Shown here piece by piece: positions 30,153 to 39,085 of a stretch of 64,000 nucleotides of DNA. The notes beneath the pieces are model-generated. The model saw nothing but the letters and a program-made list of their open reading frames with translations, was not told where the DNA came from and searched no databases. This DNA comes from Massilia sp. Mn16-1_5. GTDB lineage: Bacteria; Pseudomonadota; Gammaproteobacteria; Burkholderiales; Burkholderiaceae_D. The translations under genes were made by a program, and so were the position numbers. The DNA lies in the NCBI RefSeq assembly GCF_004798585.1, contig NZ_PPXQ01000003.1, forward strand, positions 186,001 through 250,000. The letters are read 5' to 3'. The stretch's first letter is position 1, and each line of letters opens with the position of its first letter.

Positions 30153-31496
30153 ATGAGCATTGTGGAAGTCAAAGTCCCGGACATCGGCGACTTCAAGGAA
30201 GTCGAAGTCATCGAACTGATGGTGAAAGTCGGCGATACGATCAAGGTCGACCAGTCGCTCGTCACCGTCGAATCCGACAAGGCCAGCATGGAGATCCCGT
30301 CCAGCCATGCGGGCGTGGTCAAGGAATTGAAAGTCAAGGTCGGCGACAAGGTCGCCGAAGGTTCGCTCGTGCTGATGCTCGAGGAAGCGGCAGGTGGCGC
30401 CGCTGCCGCGCCTGCACCGGCTGCTGAAGCCGCGCCTGCGGCTGCACCGGCCCCGGCACCCGCCGCTGCTGCACCGGCGCCTGCGGCCGCTCCTGCGCCG
30501 GCACCGGCACCAGCACCAGCACCAGCACCAGCACCAGCACCAGCCGCTGCACCAGCCGGCGATGCAAGCAAAGCCCACGCATCGCCATCGATCCGCAAGT
30601 TCGCGCGCGAACTCGGCGTCGACCTGTCGCGCGTGCCGGGCACCGGTCCGAAGAACCGCATCACCCAGCAGGACGTGCAGAACTTCGTCAAGGGCGTGAT
30701 GTCCGCCGGCCCGACCGCCGCCGCACCAGCCAAGGGCGGCTCCGGCGTGGGCCTGGACCTGCTGCCATGGCCGTCCCTCGACTTCTCGAAGTTCGGCCCG
30801 ACCGAACTGCTGCCGCTGTCGCGCATCAAGAAGATCTCCGGCCCGAACCTGCACCGCAACTGGGTCATGATCCCGCACGTGACGACCTTCGACGAAGCCG
30901 ACGTGACCGACCTGGAACAGTTCCGCGTCGATTCGAACGCCGCGCTGGCCAAGCAGAAGTCCGCCGTCAAGCTGACCATGCTCGCCTTCGTGATCAAGGC
31001 ATCGGTCGCCGCGCTGAAGAAGTTCCCGCAATTTAACGCCTCGCTGAGCGAAGACGGCGCCAACCTGATCCTCAAGCAGTACTACAACATCGGCTTCGCG
31101 GCCGACACCCCGAACGGCCTGGTGGTCCCGGTCGTGAAGGATGCCGACAAGAAGACGGTGTCGCAGATCGCCACCGAGATGGGTGAGCTGTCCGCACAGG
31201 CACGCGAAGGCAAGCTCTCGCCTGCCAACATGCAGGGCGCGACCTTTACGATTTCGTCGCTAGGCGGCATTGGCGGCACGGCCTTCACGCCGATCATCAA
31301 TGCACCGGAACTGGCGATCCTCGGCCTGTCGAAGTCGGCCATGAAGCCGGTCTGGGACGGTTCGACTTTCCAGCCGCGCCTGATGCTGCCGCTGTCGCTG
31401 TCCTACGACCACCGCGTGATCGATGGCGCCGGCGCCGCACGCTTCGCCGCCTACCTGGCCGAAGTGCTGGCCGACCTGCGCAAGACCCTTCTGTAA
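30153..31496 (+). CDS. aceF: Dihydrolipoyl acetyltransferase AceF (pyruvate dehydrogenase E2)
   Basis: 447 residues. One N-terminal lipoyl domain with the lipoylated Lys in [11 protein letters not shown], then a long Ala-Pro linker (about 80-145) and the peripheral-subunit-binding domain (PSIRKFARELGVDLSRVPGT). The acyltransferase core carries the catalytic SYDHRVIDGAGAARF. It makes acetyl-CoA in the PDH core. Only one lipoyl domain is present where E. coli has three; the downstream E3 gene carries another. Linker DNA contains six tandem GCACCA hexamers. Confidence 0.97.
   Translation: MSIVEVKVPDIGDFKEVEVIELMVKVGDTIKVDQSLVTVESDKASMEIPSSHAGVVKELKVKVGDKVAEGSLVLMLEEAAGGAAAAPAPAAEAAPAAAPAPAPAAAAPAPAAAPAPAPAPAPAPAPAPAPAAAPAGDASKAHASPSIRKFARELGVDLSRVPGTGPKNRITQQDVQNFVKGVMSAGPTAAAPAKGGSGVGLDLLPWPSLDFSKFGPTELLPLSRIKKISGPNLHRNWVMIPHVTTFDEADVTDLEQFRVDSNAALAKQKSAVKLTMLAFVIKASVAALKKFPQFNASLSEDGANLILKQYYNIGFAADTPNGLVVPVVKDADKKTVSQIATEMGELSAQAREGKLSPANMQGATFTISSLGGIGGTAFTPIINAPELAILGLSKSAMKPVWDGSTFQPRLMLPLSLSYDHRVIDGAGAARFAAYLAEVLADLRKTLL
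30507..30542 (+). repeat. Six tandem GCACCA hexamers in the aceF linker
   Basis: In-frame hexanucleotide repeats encode Ala-Pro dipeptides in the flexible E2 linker. Copy-number changes would lengthen or shorten the linker by two residues without a frameshift. Confidence 0.85.
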
Positions 31497-31508
31497 GGAG
31501 CGCCGAGC

Positions 31509-33365
31509 ATGAGTACTGTTGAAGTAAAAGTCCCGAACATCGGCGATTTCAAGGACGTCGAGATCATCGAGCTGATGGTCAAGCCGGGCGACACGATCAA
31601 GGTCGACCAGTCGCTGGTGACCGTGGAGTCGGACAAGGCCTCGATGGAGATTCCGTCGACCCACGCCGGCGTGGTGCAGGAACTGAAAGTGAAGGTCGGC
31701 GACAAGGTGAACGAAGGTTCGCTGCTGCTGATGCTGGACGAAAGTGGCGCGGGTGCTTCGGCTCCTGCTGCTGCACCGGCCGCCGCACCAGCTGCTGCGC
31801 CTGCCGCGCAAATCGGCGCACAGGCTGTGGCGCCGACCGCCGCTGCCGGTCCGACCGATTCCTATGCACCGGCCCATAAGGCCGATGCCGCCGCGCCGAA
31901 CGCGGTGCCGGCACCGAACGCCGCCAGCTACAGCGGCCAGGTCGACGTCGAATGCGAAATGATGGTGCTGGGCGCTGGCCCCGGCGGCTACTCGGCCGCC
32001 TTCCGCGCCGCCGACCTCGGCATGAACACGGTGCTGGTCGAGAAGTACGCCACCCTGGGCGGCGTCTGCCTGAACGTGGGCTGCATCCCGTCCAAGGCGC
32101 TGCTGCACGTGGCGCACATCATGGACGAGACCGCGCACATGGCCGATCTGGGCGTCAGCTTCGCCAAGCCCGACGTCGACATCGACAAGCTGCGCGCCTA
32201 CAAGGACGGCGTCATCAAGAAGATGACCGGCGGCCTGGCCTTCATGGCCAAGGCGCGCAAGGTCAACGTGGTGCAGGGCGTGGGCCAGTTCCTCAGCCCG
32301 AACCACATCGAGGTGACGGGCGCAGACGGCGCCAAGAAGGTCGTGAAGTTCGCGAAAGCGATCATCGCCGCCGGCTCCGCGGTCGTGAAACTGCCCTTCG
32401 TGCCGGAAGACCCGCGCATCGTCGATTCGACCGGCGCGCTGGAACTGCGCCAGGTGCCGAAGAAGATGCTGGTCATCGGCGGCGGCATCATCGGCCTGGA
32501 AATGGCAACCGTCTACTCGACCCTCGGTGCGCGCATCGACGTCGTCGAGATGATGGACGGCCTGATGCAGGGCGCGGACCGCGAGGCGGTGAAAGTCTGG
32601 CAGAAGTACAACGCGCACCGCTTCGACAACATCATGCTGAAAACGAAGACCGTCGGCGTGGAAGCTCTCCCTGAAGGCATCAAGGTGACCTTCGAATCGG
32701 CCGAGGCAGGCGTAGCCGCACCGGAACCGCAGCTGTACGACCTGGTGCTGGTGGCCGTCGGCCGCAGCCCGAACGGCAAGAAGATCGCCGCCGAAAAGGC
32801 CGGCGTGGCGGTAACCGACCGCGGCTTCATCGGCGTGGATGGCCAGATGCGCACCAACGTGCCGCACATCTTCGCCATCGGCGACCTGGTCGGCCAGCCG
32901 ATGCTGGCCCACAAGGCGGTCCACGAAGCCCACGTCGCAGCGGAAGCCGCGCACGGCGAGAAGGCCTACTTCGACGCCAAAGTCATTCCGTCGGTGGCCT
33001 ACACCGATCCGGAAGTGGCATGGGCCGGCATCACGGAAGACGAAGCCAAGCAGAAGGGCATCAAGGTCGAGAAGGGCCACTTCCCGTGGAACGCCAGCGG
33101 CCGCGCGGTCGCCAACGGCCGCGACGAAGGCTTCACCAAGCTGCTGTTCGACGCCGAGACCCACCGCATCATCGGCGGCACCATCGTCGGCACGAACGCC
33201 GGCGACATGATCGGCGAGATCGCCCTCGCCATCGAGATGGGTGCCGACGGCGTCGACATCGGCAAGACGATCCACCCGCACCCGACGCTGGGCGAGTCGA
33301 TCGGCATGGCGGCCGAAGTCTACAAGGGCGTCTGCACCGACCTGCCGCCGGCACGCAAGCGCTGA
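31509..33365 (+). CDS. lpdA: Dihydrolipoyl dehydrogenase (E3) with N-terminal lipoyl domain
   Basis: 618 residues. The N-terminal lipoyl domain (1-80, [11 protein letters not shown]) is almost identical to that of AceF. An Ala-rich linker (about 82-145) follows, then the flavoprotein disulfide oxidoreductase: [17 protein letters not shown] for FAD, redox-active [15 protein letters not shown] and the C-terminal His-Glu pair in [11 protein letters not shown]. It reoxidises the lipoyl groups of PDH with NAD. Fusion of lipoyl to E3 is known in betaproteobacteria and Neisseria. It ends the operon, with a terminator after. Confidence 0.97.
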   Translation: MSTVEVKVPNIGDFKDVEIIELMVKPGDTIKVDQSLVTVESDKASMEIPSTHAGVVQELKVKVGDKVNEGSLLLMLDESGAGASAPAAAPAAAPAAAPAAQIGAQAVAPTAAAGPTDSYAPAHKADAAAPNAVPAPNAASYSGQVDVECEMMVLGAGPGGYSAAFRAADLGMNTVLVEKYATLGGVCLNVGCIPSKALLHVAHIMDETAHMADLGVSFAKPDVDIDKLRAYKDGVIKKMTGGLAFMAKARKVNVVQGVGQFLSPNHIEVTGADGAKKVVKFAKAIIAAGSAVVKLPFVPEDPRIVDSTGALELRQVPKKMLVIGGGIIGLEMATVYSTLGARIDVVEMMDGLMQGADREAVKVWQKYNAHRFDNIMLKTKTVGVEALPEGIKVTFESAEAGVAAPEPQLYDLVLVAVGRSPNGKKIAAEKAGVAVTDRGFIGVDGQMRTNVPHIFAIGDLVGQPMLAHKAVHEAHVAAEAAHGEKAYFDAKVIPSVAYTDPEVAWAGITEDEAKQKGIKVEKGHFPWNASGRAVANGRDEGFTKLLFDAETHRIIGGTIVGTNAGDMIGEIALAIEMGADGVDIGKTIHPHPTLGESIGMAAEVYKGVCTDLPPARKR

Positions 33366-33390
33366 TCGGCACCGCTTCGTCATCACCGAA

Positions 33391-33419
33391 ACCGGAACCG
33401 CGAGGTTCCGGTTTTTTTT
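33391..33419 (+). terminator. Rho-independent terminator after lpdA
   Basis: ACCGGAACC pairs with GGTTCCGGT around a GCGA tetraloop, followed by a run of eight T. Confidence 0.92.
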
Positions 33420-33520
33420 CGCGTGCAGCAGGCGGGCGGGATTGCTGGTCTAATATCCCTTTCGCTGGGGCGGCCTGCCCCGTCCGCCATCCTGTACCTG
33501 AAAACAAAGGAGCATTCGAC

Positions 33521-34393
33521 ATGTCCATTGGATTCATCGGCCTCGGCGCCATGGGCCGTCACATGGCCGCCAATCTGCTGCGCTCTAACCAGCCGGTTCA
33601 CGTCTGGAATCGCGACCCGGCCCCAGTCCAGGCGCTGGCTGAACAGGGCGCCAAGGCGGCGGCCACTGCCGCGGAATGCGGCATCGCCGACGTGGTGTTT
33701 ACCATGCTGTCCGACGACCATGCCACGCGCTCGGTGCTGGTCGACGGAGGCGTCCTCGATGCCATGGCCCCCGGCAGCATCCACGTCAACATGGCCACGG
33801 TCTCGGTCGCGTTTGCGCGCGAGATGGCGGCGCTGCATGTGGCGAGGGGCGTCGGCTATGTCGCCGCGCCGGTACTGGGCCGGGTGGATGTCGCCGCGGC
33901 GGGCAAGCTCAATATCCTGGCCGGCGGCAGCGACGAGCTGATCGCCCGCGTGCAGCCGCTGCTCGACCTGATGGGACAGAAGACCTGGCGCTTCGGCGAG
34001 GCGCCGGAACAGGCCAACGCCGTCAAGCTCGCCTCCAACCTGACCCTGGCCTGCGCGATCGAGGCCATGGGCGAGGGCGCGGCGCTGGCGGGCAGCCATG
34101 GCGTGCAGGCCGCGGGTTTCATCGACCTGATCACCAGCACGCTGTTCGCCGGCTCGCCGGTCTACAAGGGCTATGGCGCAATGATTGCGGAGGAGCGCTA
34201 CAGCCCGGCGGGCTTCAAGCTCTCGCTGGGCCTGAAGGACGTCGGCCTGGCCAACGACGCTGCCGAAGCGCAGGGCCTGCGCCTGCGCTTCGGCTCCGTG
34301 CTGCGCGAAACGCTGCAGGAAGCCGTGGCGCGCGGCGATGGCGACCTCGACCTGGCGGGGCTGGCGCGCATGTCGAAGCCGCCGTCGGCCTGA
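33521..34393 (+). CDS. NAD(P)-dependent beta-hydroxyacid dehydrogenase family oxidoreductase
   Basis: 290 residues of the 3-hydroxyisobutyrate/6-phosphogluconate dehydrogenase superfamily. The N-terminal Rossmann motif is IGFIGLGAMGRHMAANLL, followed by substrate-binding AAPVLGRVDVAAAGKLNIL and the catalytic Lys region EQANAVKLASNLTL. The ATG at 33521 follows AAAGGA. The substrate could be 3-hydroxyisobutyrate, glyoxylate/succinic semialdehyde or tartronate semialdehyde; the sequence does not decide. It stands alone between the PDH operon terminator and aquaporin. Confidence 0.9.
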   Translation: MSIGFIGLGAMGRHMAANLLRSNQPVHVWNRDPAPVQALAEQGAKAAATAAECGIADVVFTMLSDDHATRSVLVDGGVLDAMAPGSIHVNMATVSVAFAREMAALHVARGVGYVAAPVLGRVDVAAAGKLNILAGGSDELIARVQPLLDLMGQKTWRFGEAPEQANAVKLASNLTLACAIEAMGEGAALAGSHGVQAAGFIDLITSTLFAGSPVYKGYGAMIAEERYSPAGFKLSLGLKDVGLANDAAEAQGLRLRFGSVLRETLQEAVARGDGDLDLAGLARMSKPPSA

Positions 34394-34400
34394 ACGGGTG

Positions 34401-35168
34401 CTAGCGGTGGGCCGGGATCATCGCCCCACGGCGCTCGCCGCTCCTGTGCCGGCGCTCGCCCGTCACCGCCGGCTCGCCTGCCTCGTGTTCGAGCATGGTC
34501 CGGTACAGCACTCCCGCCAGCGAACCGCCCAGCAGCGGTGCGAGCCAGAACAGCCACAGCTGTCCGAGCGCCCAGGTGCCGGCAAACAGGGCCGGTCCCG
34601 TGCTGCGCGCCGGATTGACCGAGGTGTTGGTCACCGGGATGCTGATCAAGTGGACCAGCGTCAGCGCGAGACCAATGGCCAGCCCGGCGAAGCCGACCGG
34701 TGCGCGCGTATGCGTGGCGCCGAGGATGACGAGCACGAACATGAAGGTCATCACGACTTCGGTGATGAGCGCGGAGCCGAGCGCATAGCCGCCCGGCGAA
34801 TGTTCTCCGTAACCGTTGGCGGCGAAACCGGCCGTGGCGTCGAAGCCCGGCTTGCCGCTGGCAATCGCATACAGCACGCCCGCGGCCGCGATGGCGCCGA
34901 GGACCTGGATCAGCACGTAGGGGCCGATCTGCTTGGCCGGGAAGCGTCCGCCGGCCCAGAGCCCGACGGTGACCGCCGGATTGAAGTGGCCGCCCGAGAT
35001 CGGACCGAGCGAATAGGCGGCGGTCAATACCGTCAGCCCGAAGGCGAGCGAGACCCCGGTCAGGCCGATCCCGACTTCGGGGAAGGCGGCGGCCAGCACG
35101 GCGCTGCCGCAGCCGCCGAGCACGAGCCAGAAAGTGCCGATGAATTCGGCGATCAACTTGCGCAACAT
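34401..35168 (-). CDS. aqpZ: Aquaporin Z
   Basis: 255 residues with six membrane helices. Forms a tetrameric water channel in the inner membrane. Both NPA boxes are present ([14 protein letters not shown] and [17 protein letters not shown]), and the opening [19 protein letters not shown] is typical AqpZ. It has a charged C-terminal tail of about 25 residues ([20 protein letters not shown]), somewhat longer than usual. The start at 35168 follows AGGAG. Confidence 0.95.
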   Translation of the reverse strand: MLRKLIAEFIGTFWLVLGGCGSAVLAAAFPEVGIGLTGVSLAFGLTVLTAAYSLGPISGGHFNPAVTVGLWAGGRFPAKQIGPYVLIQVLGAIAAAGVLYAIASGKPGFDATAGFAANGYGEHSPGGYALGSALITEVVMTFMFVLVILGATHTRAPVGFAGLAIGLALTLVHLISIPVTNTSVNPARSTGPALFAGTWALGQLWLFWLAPLLGGSLAGVLYRTMLEHEAGEPAVTGERRHRSGERRGAMIPAHR

Positions 35169-35369
35169 GGCTACTCCTCCAGGAAATGGCAGGGAGCGGC
35201 GCGGCCGGCAATCGCGCCCGCACCGCCATTCCATTCTAGGCGCGGGGCCGCTGGACGCCAGCCGATTCGTACAGCAGCCCGCCTGTCGCCCGTTCAGCAA
35301 TTTTCTTGTTGTGGTTGACCGCAGCCGCGCTATGATGGACGGGCACAATGCGTGTCACAGGAGACTGAC

Positions 35370-35693
35370 ATGGAAGAGCATGGCACTGAATATGTCGGGA
35401 CGCTGTTCGTCCTGCCCGCCTCGCGGGCCTTCGAGTTCAACACGACGCTGCACGGCCTGCCGGTCACGCTGACCGGGACGGTGGCGCAGCACCTGGCGGC
35501 GCAGTTTGCCGGCAACGATGCGGCCGGCGAGCACATCGACGTGCGCCAGCTGGCCGTGCAGCCGCGCCGGGTCGAGATCCTGACCCGCGACGTCCACGAG
35601 CGGCACCGTGCGCCGCGCAAGGTGCATTTCCTGATGCGGGTACTCGACAGCGGCGTGCAGCCGGCGCAGCAGGACGCGTCCGTGACTGCCTGA
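35370..35693 (+). CDS. Hypothetical protein
   Basis: 107 residues from the ATG at 35370, which follows AGGAG; a GTG at 35352 in the same frame lacks such a site. No signal peptide or membrane segment. A probable small beta-rich cytoplasmic domain (GTLFVLPASRAFEFNTTLHG, VHFLMRVLDSGV). Not recognised as any family. Single-gene unit divergent from aqpZ. Confidence 0.65.
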   Translation: MEEHGTEYVGTLFVLPASRAFEFNTTLHGLPVTLTGTVAQHLAAQFAGNDAAGEHIDVRQLAVQPRRVEILTRDVHERHRAPRKVHFLMRVLDSGVQPAQQDASVTA

Positions 35694-35704
35694 CCGCTTT
35701 CGGC

Positions 35705-36118
35705 TCAGCGCAGGCGCACGCTGGCCGTGGCCGGCGTTTCTCCGACCTCGATGGCGGCGTCCTCGAAGCTCGGCGGCCCGAACTTGCCGCGCGCGTCGCG
35801 GCTGAAGCCGTAGGCTTCCTTTGGGATGCCGATCAGGTTGCGGTCGAGTTCATCGTTGCCGTTTTTGTCCTGGTAGGCCAGCACGGCCCAGGTGCCGGGC
35901 GGCACGTCCTTGACCGTGACGGTCGTTTCCCCGGCCTGGGCGGGTACCGAGGCGCTGTAGGCGCATTGCTTGAGGAAGCGCGCCTTGTCGCAGACGGCGA
36001 CGTTCACTTTTCCCTTGGCCGTGACGCCCGAGACACGCACCTCGACAGTCGAGGCCAGGGCGGTACCGGCTGCCAGCGACAGGGCAGTGGACAGGATGAT
36101 GCGGGACAGCTGTTTCAT
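35705..36118 (-). CDS. DUF2141 family secreted protein
   Basis: 137 residues. Signal peptide (ILSTALSLAAGTALAS) and a small beta-sandwich domain with the DUF2141 pattern: VSGVTAKGKVNVAVCDKARF, GTWAVLAYQDKNGNDELDRN and GIPKEAYGFSRDARGKFGPP. Probably periplasmic; function unknown. DUF2141 genes are seen near carotenoid or sterol genes in several bacteria. Here it is divergent from crtZ across 84 bp. Confidence 0.88.
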   Translation of the reverse strand: MKQLSRIILSTALSLAAGTALASTVEVRVSGVTAKGKVNVAVCDKARFLKQCAYSASVPAQAGETTVTVKDVPPGTWAVLAYQDKNGNDELDRNLIGIPKEAYGFSRDARGKFGPPSFEDAAIEVGETPATASVRLR

Positions 36119-36202
36119 GTAGATTTTCCTTGTTCTGGTTTTGACGCGCCCGGCCCTGCGCGTGCTGCGGTGCGCGCTGGCGCCCTATGGTAGGCTGCAT
36201 CC

Positions 36203-36718
36203 ATGCTGCTCAATACCCTTATCGTCGTGGCCACGGTCGTCTTCATGGAGCTTTTTTCCATCGTGGCGCACAAGTACATCATGCACGGTTTCGGCTGGGG
36301 CTGGCATCGCTCGCACCACGAACCGCGCACCGGCTGGTTCGAGAAGAACGATTTGTATGCCGTCGTCTTCGCCGGCGTGGCCATCGCCCTGATCTGGTTC
36401 GGCACCGAGGGCGTCTGGCCGCTGCAATGGATCGGCGCCGGCATGACGGCCTACGGTTTCCTGTACTTCGTCGCCCACGACGGCCTGGTGCACCAGCGCT
36501 GGCCCTTCAAATACACGCCGCGCAGCGGCTACGCCAAGCGGCTCTACCAGGCGCACCGCATGCACCATGCGGTCGAGGGCAAGGACGGTGCGGTCTCCTT
36601 CGGCTTCCTGTACGCGCCGCCCGTCGCTACCCTCAAACGCCAGCTGCAAGCCCTGCATGGCGGGGCGCCGCGGCGTCCATCCCGGGACGCCGCCACAGAC
36701 CGCCAGGACGCGGCCTGA
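36203..36718 (+). CDS. crtZ: Beta-carotene 3-hydroxylase CrtZ
   Basis: 171 residues, integral membrane di-iron hydroxylase that adds 3-hydroxyl groups to both beta rings, giving zeaxanthin from beta-carotene. The His clusters are all present: HKYIMHG, HRSHHE, HDGLVHQRWP and HRMHHA, with the family end KDGAVSFGFLYAPP. Lies outside the crtEXYIB operon, convergent to crtB. Its last 86 bp overlap the 3' end of crtB on the opposite strand. Confidence 0.96.
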   Translation: MLLNTLIVVATVVFMELFSIVAHKYIMHGFGWGWHRSHHEPRTGWFEKNDLYAVVFAGVAIALIWFGTEGVWPLQWIGAGMTAYGFLYFVAHDGLVHQRWPFKYTPRSGYAKRLYQAHRMHHAVEGKDGAVSFGFLYAPPVATLKRQLQALHGGAPRRPSRDAATDRQDAA

Positions 36719-37601
36719 GCGGTCGCAAGCGCGACAGCAGCGCGTCCACACCACCCCGCGCCAGCAGTAGCAACTTTGTCGCCTTCGAAGTGCCGACGCG
36801 CTCGTCCCAGGCAGCCGGACCGCGCGCCTTGACCTTGATTCCGATCTGGCGGTAGACCAGGCGCGCGGTGGCGATCGCCCACGCCGAGCGCAGGGGGAGC
36901 GAAGCGATGCCGCCCAGCGCCGAGTCGTAGTAGGGTTCGGCATGCTCGACCAGGCGCGCCGCAACCTTCGCCAGCGCCACGCGATGGCGCGGCAGCGCCA
37001 GCTCCTCAGGCGGGATGCCGGCTTCGCGCAACCATTGCGCCGGCAGGTAGCAGCGTCCAATCGCCGCATCGTCGACGATGTCGCGCGCGATGTTGGTCAG
37101 CTGGAAGGCCAGGCCCAGGTCGCAGGCGCGGTCCAGCACCGCCTCATCCTGCGCACCCATGATCTGGGCCATCATCAGGCCGACTACGCCGGCCACGTGG
37201 TAGCAGTAGCGCAGGGTATCTTCGATGGTCTCGTAGCGCACCTGGTCGACGTCCATGCCGAAGCCGGCCAGATGGTCGAAGGCGTAGCGCGGGGCGATGG
37301 CGCAGCGCTGTGCGACTTCCTGGAAGGCGGCAAAGGCCGGATCGCGCATCGTCTCGCCGGCGTACGCGCGGCGGGTCTGGTCGTGGAGGCGGGCCAGCTC
37401 GGCATGTGGGTCGTGGACCGGTGCGACGGCGCCGAAGCCGAGTTCCTGGCCGTCGACGACGTCGTCGCAATGGCGGCACCAGGCATAGAGCATCAGCACG
37501 CTGCGCCTTGTGGCGGGATCGAACAGCTTGGCGGCGGCGGCAAAACTCTTCGAGCCGACCTTGATCGTCTCTGTCGCATGATCCAGTAATGCTTCACTCA
37601 T
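36633..37601 (-). CDS. crtB: Phytoene synthase CrtB
   Basis: 322 residues. Condenses two geranylgeranyl diphosphates into phytoene. Both Asp-rich motifs are visible: YAWCRHCDDVVDGQ near residue 45 and FQLTNIARDIVDDAAIGRCY near 170. The C-terminal 28 codons lie on the complement of crtZ and read as low-complexity (RPRPGGLWRRPGMDAAAPRH). The protein is therefore some 15-25 residues longer than typical CrtB. The start overlaps the crtI stop (ATGA). It is the last gene of the crtEXYIB operon. Confidence 0.96.
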   Translation of the reverse strand: MSEALLDHATETIKVGSKSFAAAAKLFDPATRRSVLMLYAWCRHCDDVVDGQELGFGAVAPVHDPHAELARLHDQTRRAYAGETMRDPAFAAFQEVAQRCAIAPRYAFDHLAGFGMDVDQVRYETIEDTLRYCYHVAGVVGLMMAQIMGAQDEAVLDRACDLGLAFQLTNIARDIVDDAAIGRCYLPAQWLREAGIPPEELALPRHRVALAKVAARLVEHAEPYYDSALGGIASLPLRSAWAIATARLVYRQIGIKVKARGPAAWDERVGTSKATKLLLLARGGVDALLSRLRPLRPRPGGLWRRPGMDAAAPRHAGLAAGV

Positions 37602-39085
37602 GCCGGCTCTCCAAGCATCAGGCCTGCCGTCGCCTTGGCCGAGCCGATCACGCCCGGCACGCCTGCGCCCGGATGGGTGCCGGCGCCGACCAGGTACAGG
37701 TTCGCCAGCGCGCTGTCGCGGTTGTGCGGACGGAACCAGGCGCTTTGCGTCAGCACCGGTTCCAGCGAAAAGGCCGAGCCGACGTGGGCGTTGAGCTGGT
37801 CGCGGAAATCGAAGGGGGTAAAGATGCGGCTGGTGACGAGCTGGCTGCGCAGGCCCGGCATATAGCGCTCTTCGAGGTAGGCGAAGATGCGGTCGCGGTA
37901 GAGCGGCCCTTCGACTTCCCAGTCGATGTCGGCATTGCCCAGGTGTGGGACCGGCGCCAGCACGTAATGGCTGCCGCAGCCGGGCGGCGCCAGCGATGGA
38001 TCGGTGACGCAGGGCGCGTGCAGGTAGAGCGAGAAGTCTTCGGCTAGGGCGGGCCCTTTGAAGATGTCGTCGATCAGGCCGCGGTAGCGCGGGCCGAAGC
38101 AGACGGTGTGGTGCTGCAGCTGGCTGTGGTGGTGGTCCAGGCCGAAGTAGATGACGAACAGCGAATTGCTGAAGCGCTTCTTGCGCAGGCTGGCCGCCTC
38201 GCTCTCGCCGCGCGGATGCTGGTTCAGCAGCGCCGCGTAGGTATGCACCACGTCGGCGTTCGAGGCCACCGCGTCGGCGGCGAAGAAGCGGCCGTCTGCC
38301 AGGCGCACGCCGCTGGCGCGCTCGGCCCGCGTTTCGATCTGCGCCACCGCGGCATTCAGTTCGATGCGTCCGCCGATGTCCTGGAACAGGCGCACCAGCC
38401 CTTTCACCAAAGCGCCGGTGCCGCCGCGCGGGAACCAGACGCCCCAGCGCCGTTCCAGTGCATGGATCAGCGTGTAGATCGACGAGGTCGCGAACGGGTT
38501 GCCGCCGACCAGCAGCGAGTGGAAGGAAAAGGCCTGGCGCAGGTGTTCGTCCTGCACGAAACGCGAGACCATGCCGTAGACGCTGCGCCAGGCTTGCAGC
38601 TTCGCCAGCTGCGGTCCGGCCGCGATCATGTCGCGGAAGGACAGAAAAGGCACGGTGCCCAGCTTGATGTAACCTTCCTCGAAGACCGCCTTGGAATAGG
38701 CGAGGAAGCGCTGGTAGCCGGCCACGTCCGCCGGATGGAAGTCGTGGATCTGGCGGTCGAGCGCGTCCTGGTCGTTGGCGTAGTCGAAATGGCGCCCATC
38801 TTCCCAGCACAGGCGATAGAAGGGCGAGACGGGCAGCATCTCGACGTAATCCTCGATACGCTTGCCGGCGAGCGCGAACAGCTCCTCGATGCAGGAAGGA
38901 TCGGTGATGACGGTCGGTCCGGCGTCGAACACGAAGCCCTGGTCTTCGTAAACGTAGGCGCGGCCGCCCGGCTTGTCGCGCTTTTCCAGCAGCGTCGTTT
39001 GGGTGCCGCCGGCCTGCAGGCGGATGGCCAGGGCCAGGCCGCCGAAGCCGGCGCCGATCACCACGGCCGTTTTAGCTTGATTCAT
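37598..39085 (-). CDS. crtI: Phytoene desaturase CrtI
   Basis: 495 residues. FAD-dependent desaturase that converts phytoene to lycopene in four steps. The N-terminal dinucleotide motif is VVIGAGFGGLALAIRLQAGG with EKRDKPGGRAY, and the bacterial CrtI C-terminal signature is YLVGAGTHPGAGVPGVIGSA. Its start overlaps the end of crtY by 14 nt, and its stop overlaps crtB. Fourth gene of the operon. Confidence 0.97.
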   Translation of the reverse strand: MNQAKTAVVIGAGFGGLALAIRLQAGGTQTTLLEKRDKPGGRAYVYEDQGFVFDAGPTVITDPSCIEELFALAGKRIEDYVEMLPVSPFYRLCWEDGRHFDYANDQDALDRQIHDFHPADVAGYQRFLAYSKAVFEEGYIKLGTVPFLSFRDMIAAGPQLAKLQAWRSVYGMVSRFVQDEHLRQAFSFHSLLVGGNPFATSSIYTLIHALERRWGVWFPRGGTGALVKGLVRLFQDIGGRIELNAAVAQIETRAERASGVRLADGRFFAADAVASNADVVHTYAALLNQHPRGESEAASLRKKRFSNSLFVIYFGLDHHHSQLQHHTVCFGPRYRGLIDDIFKGPALAEDFSLYLHAPCVTDPSLAPPGCGSHYVLAPVPHLGNADIDWEVEGPLYRDRIFAYLEERYMPGLRSQLVTSRIFTPFDFRDQLNAHVGSAFSLEPVLTQSAWFRPHNRDSALANLYLVGAGTHPGAGVPGVIGSAKATAGLMLGEPA

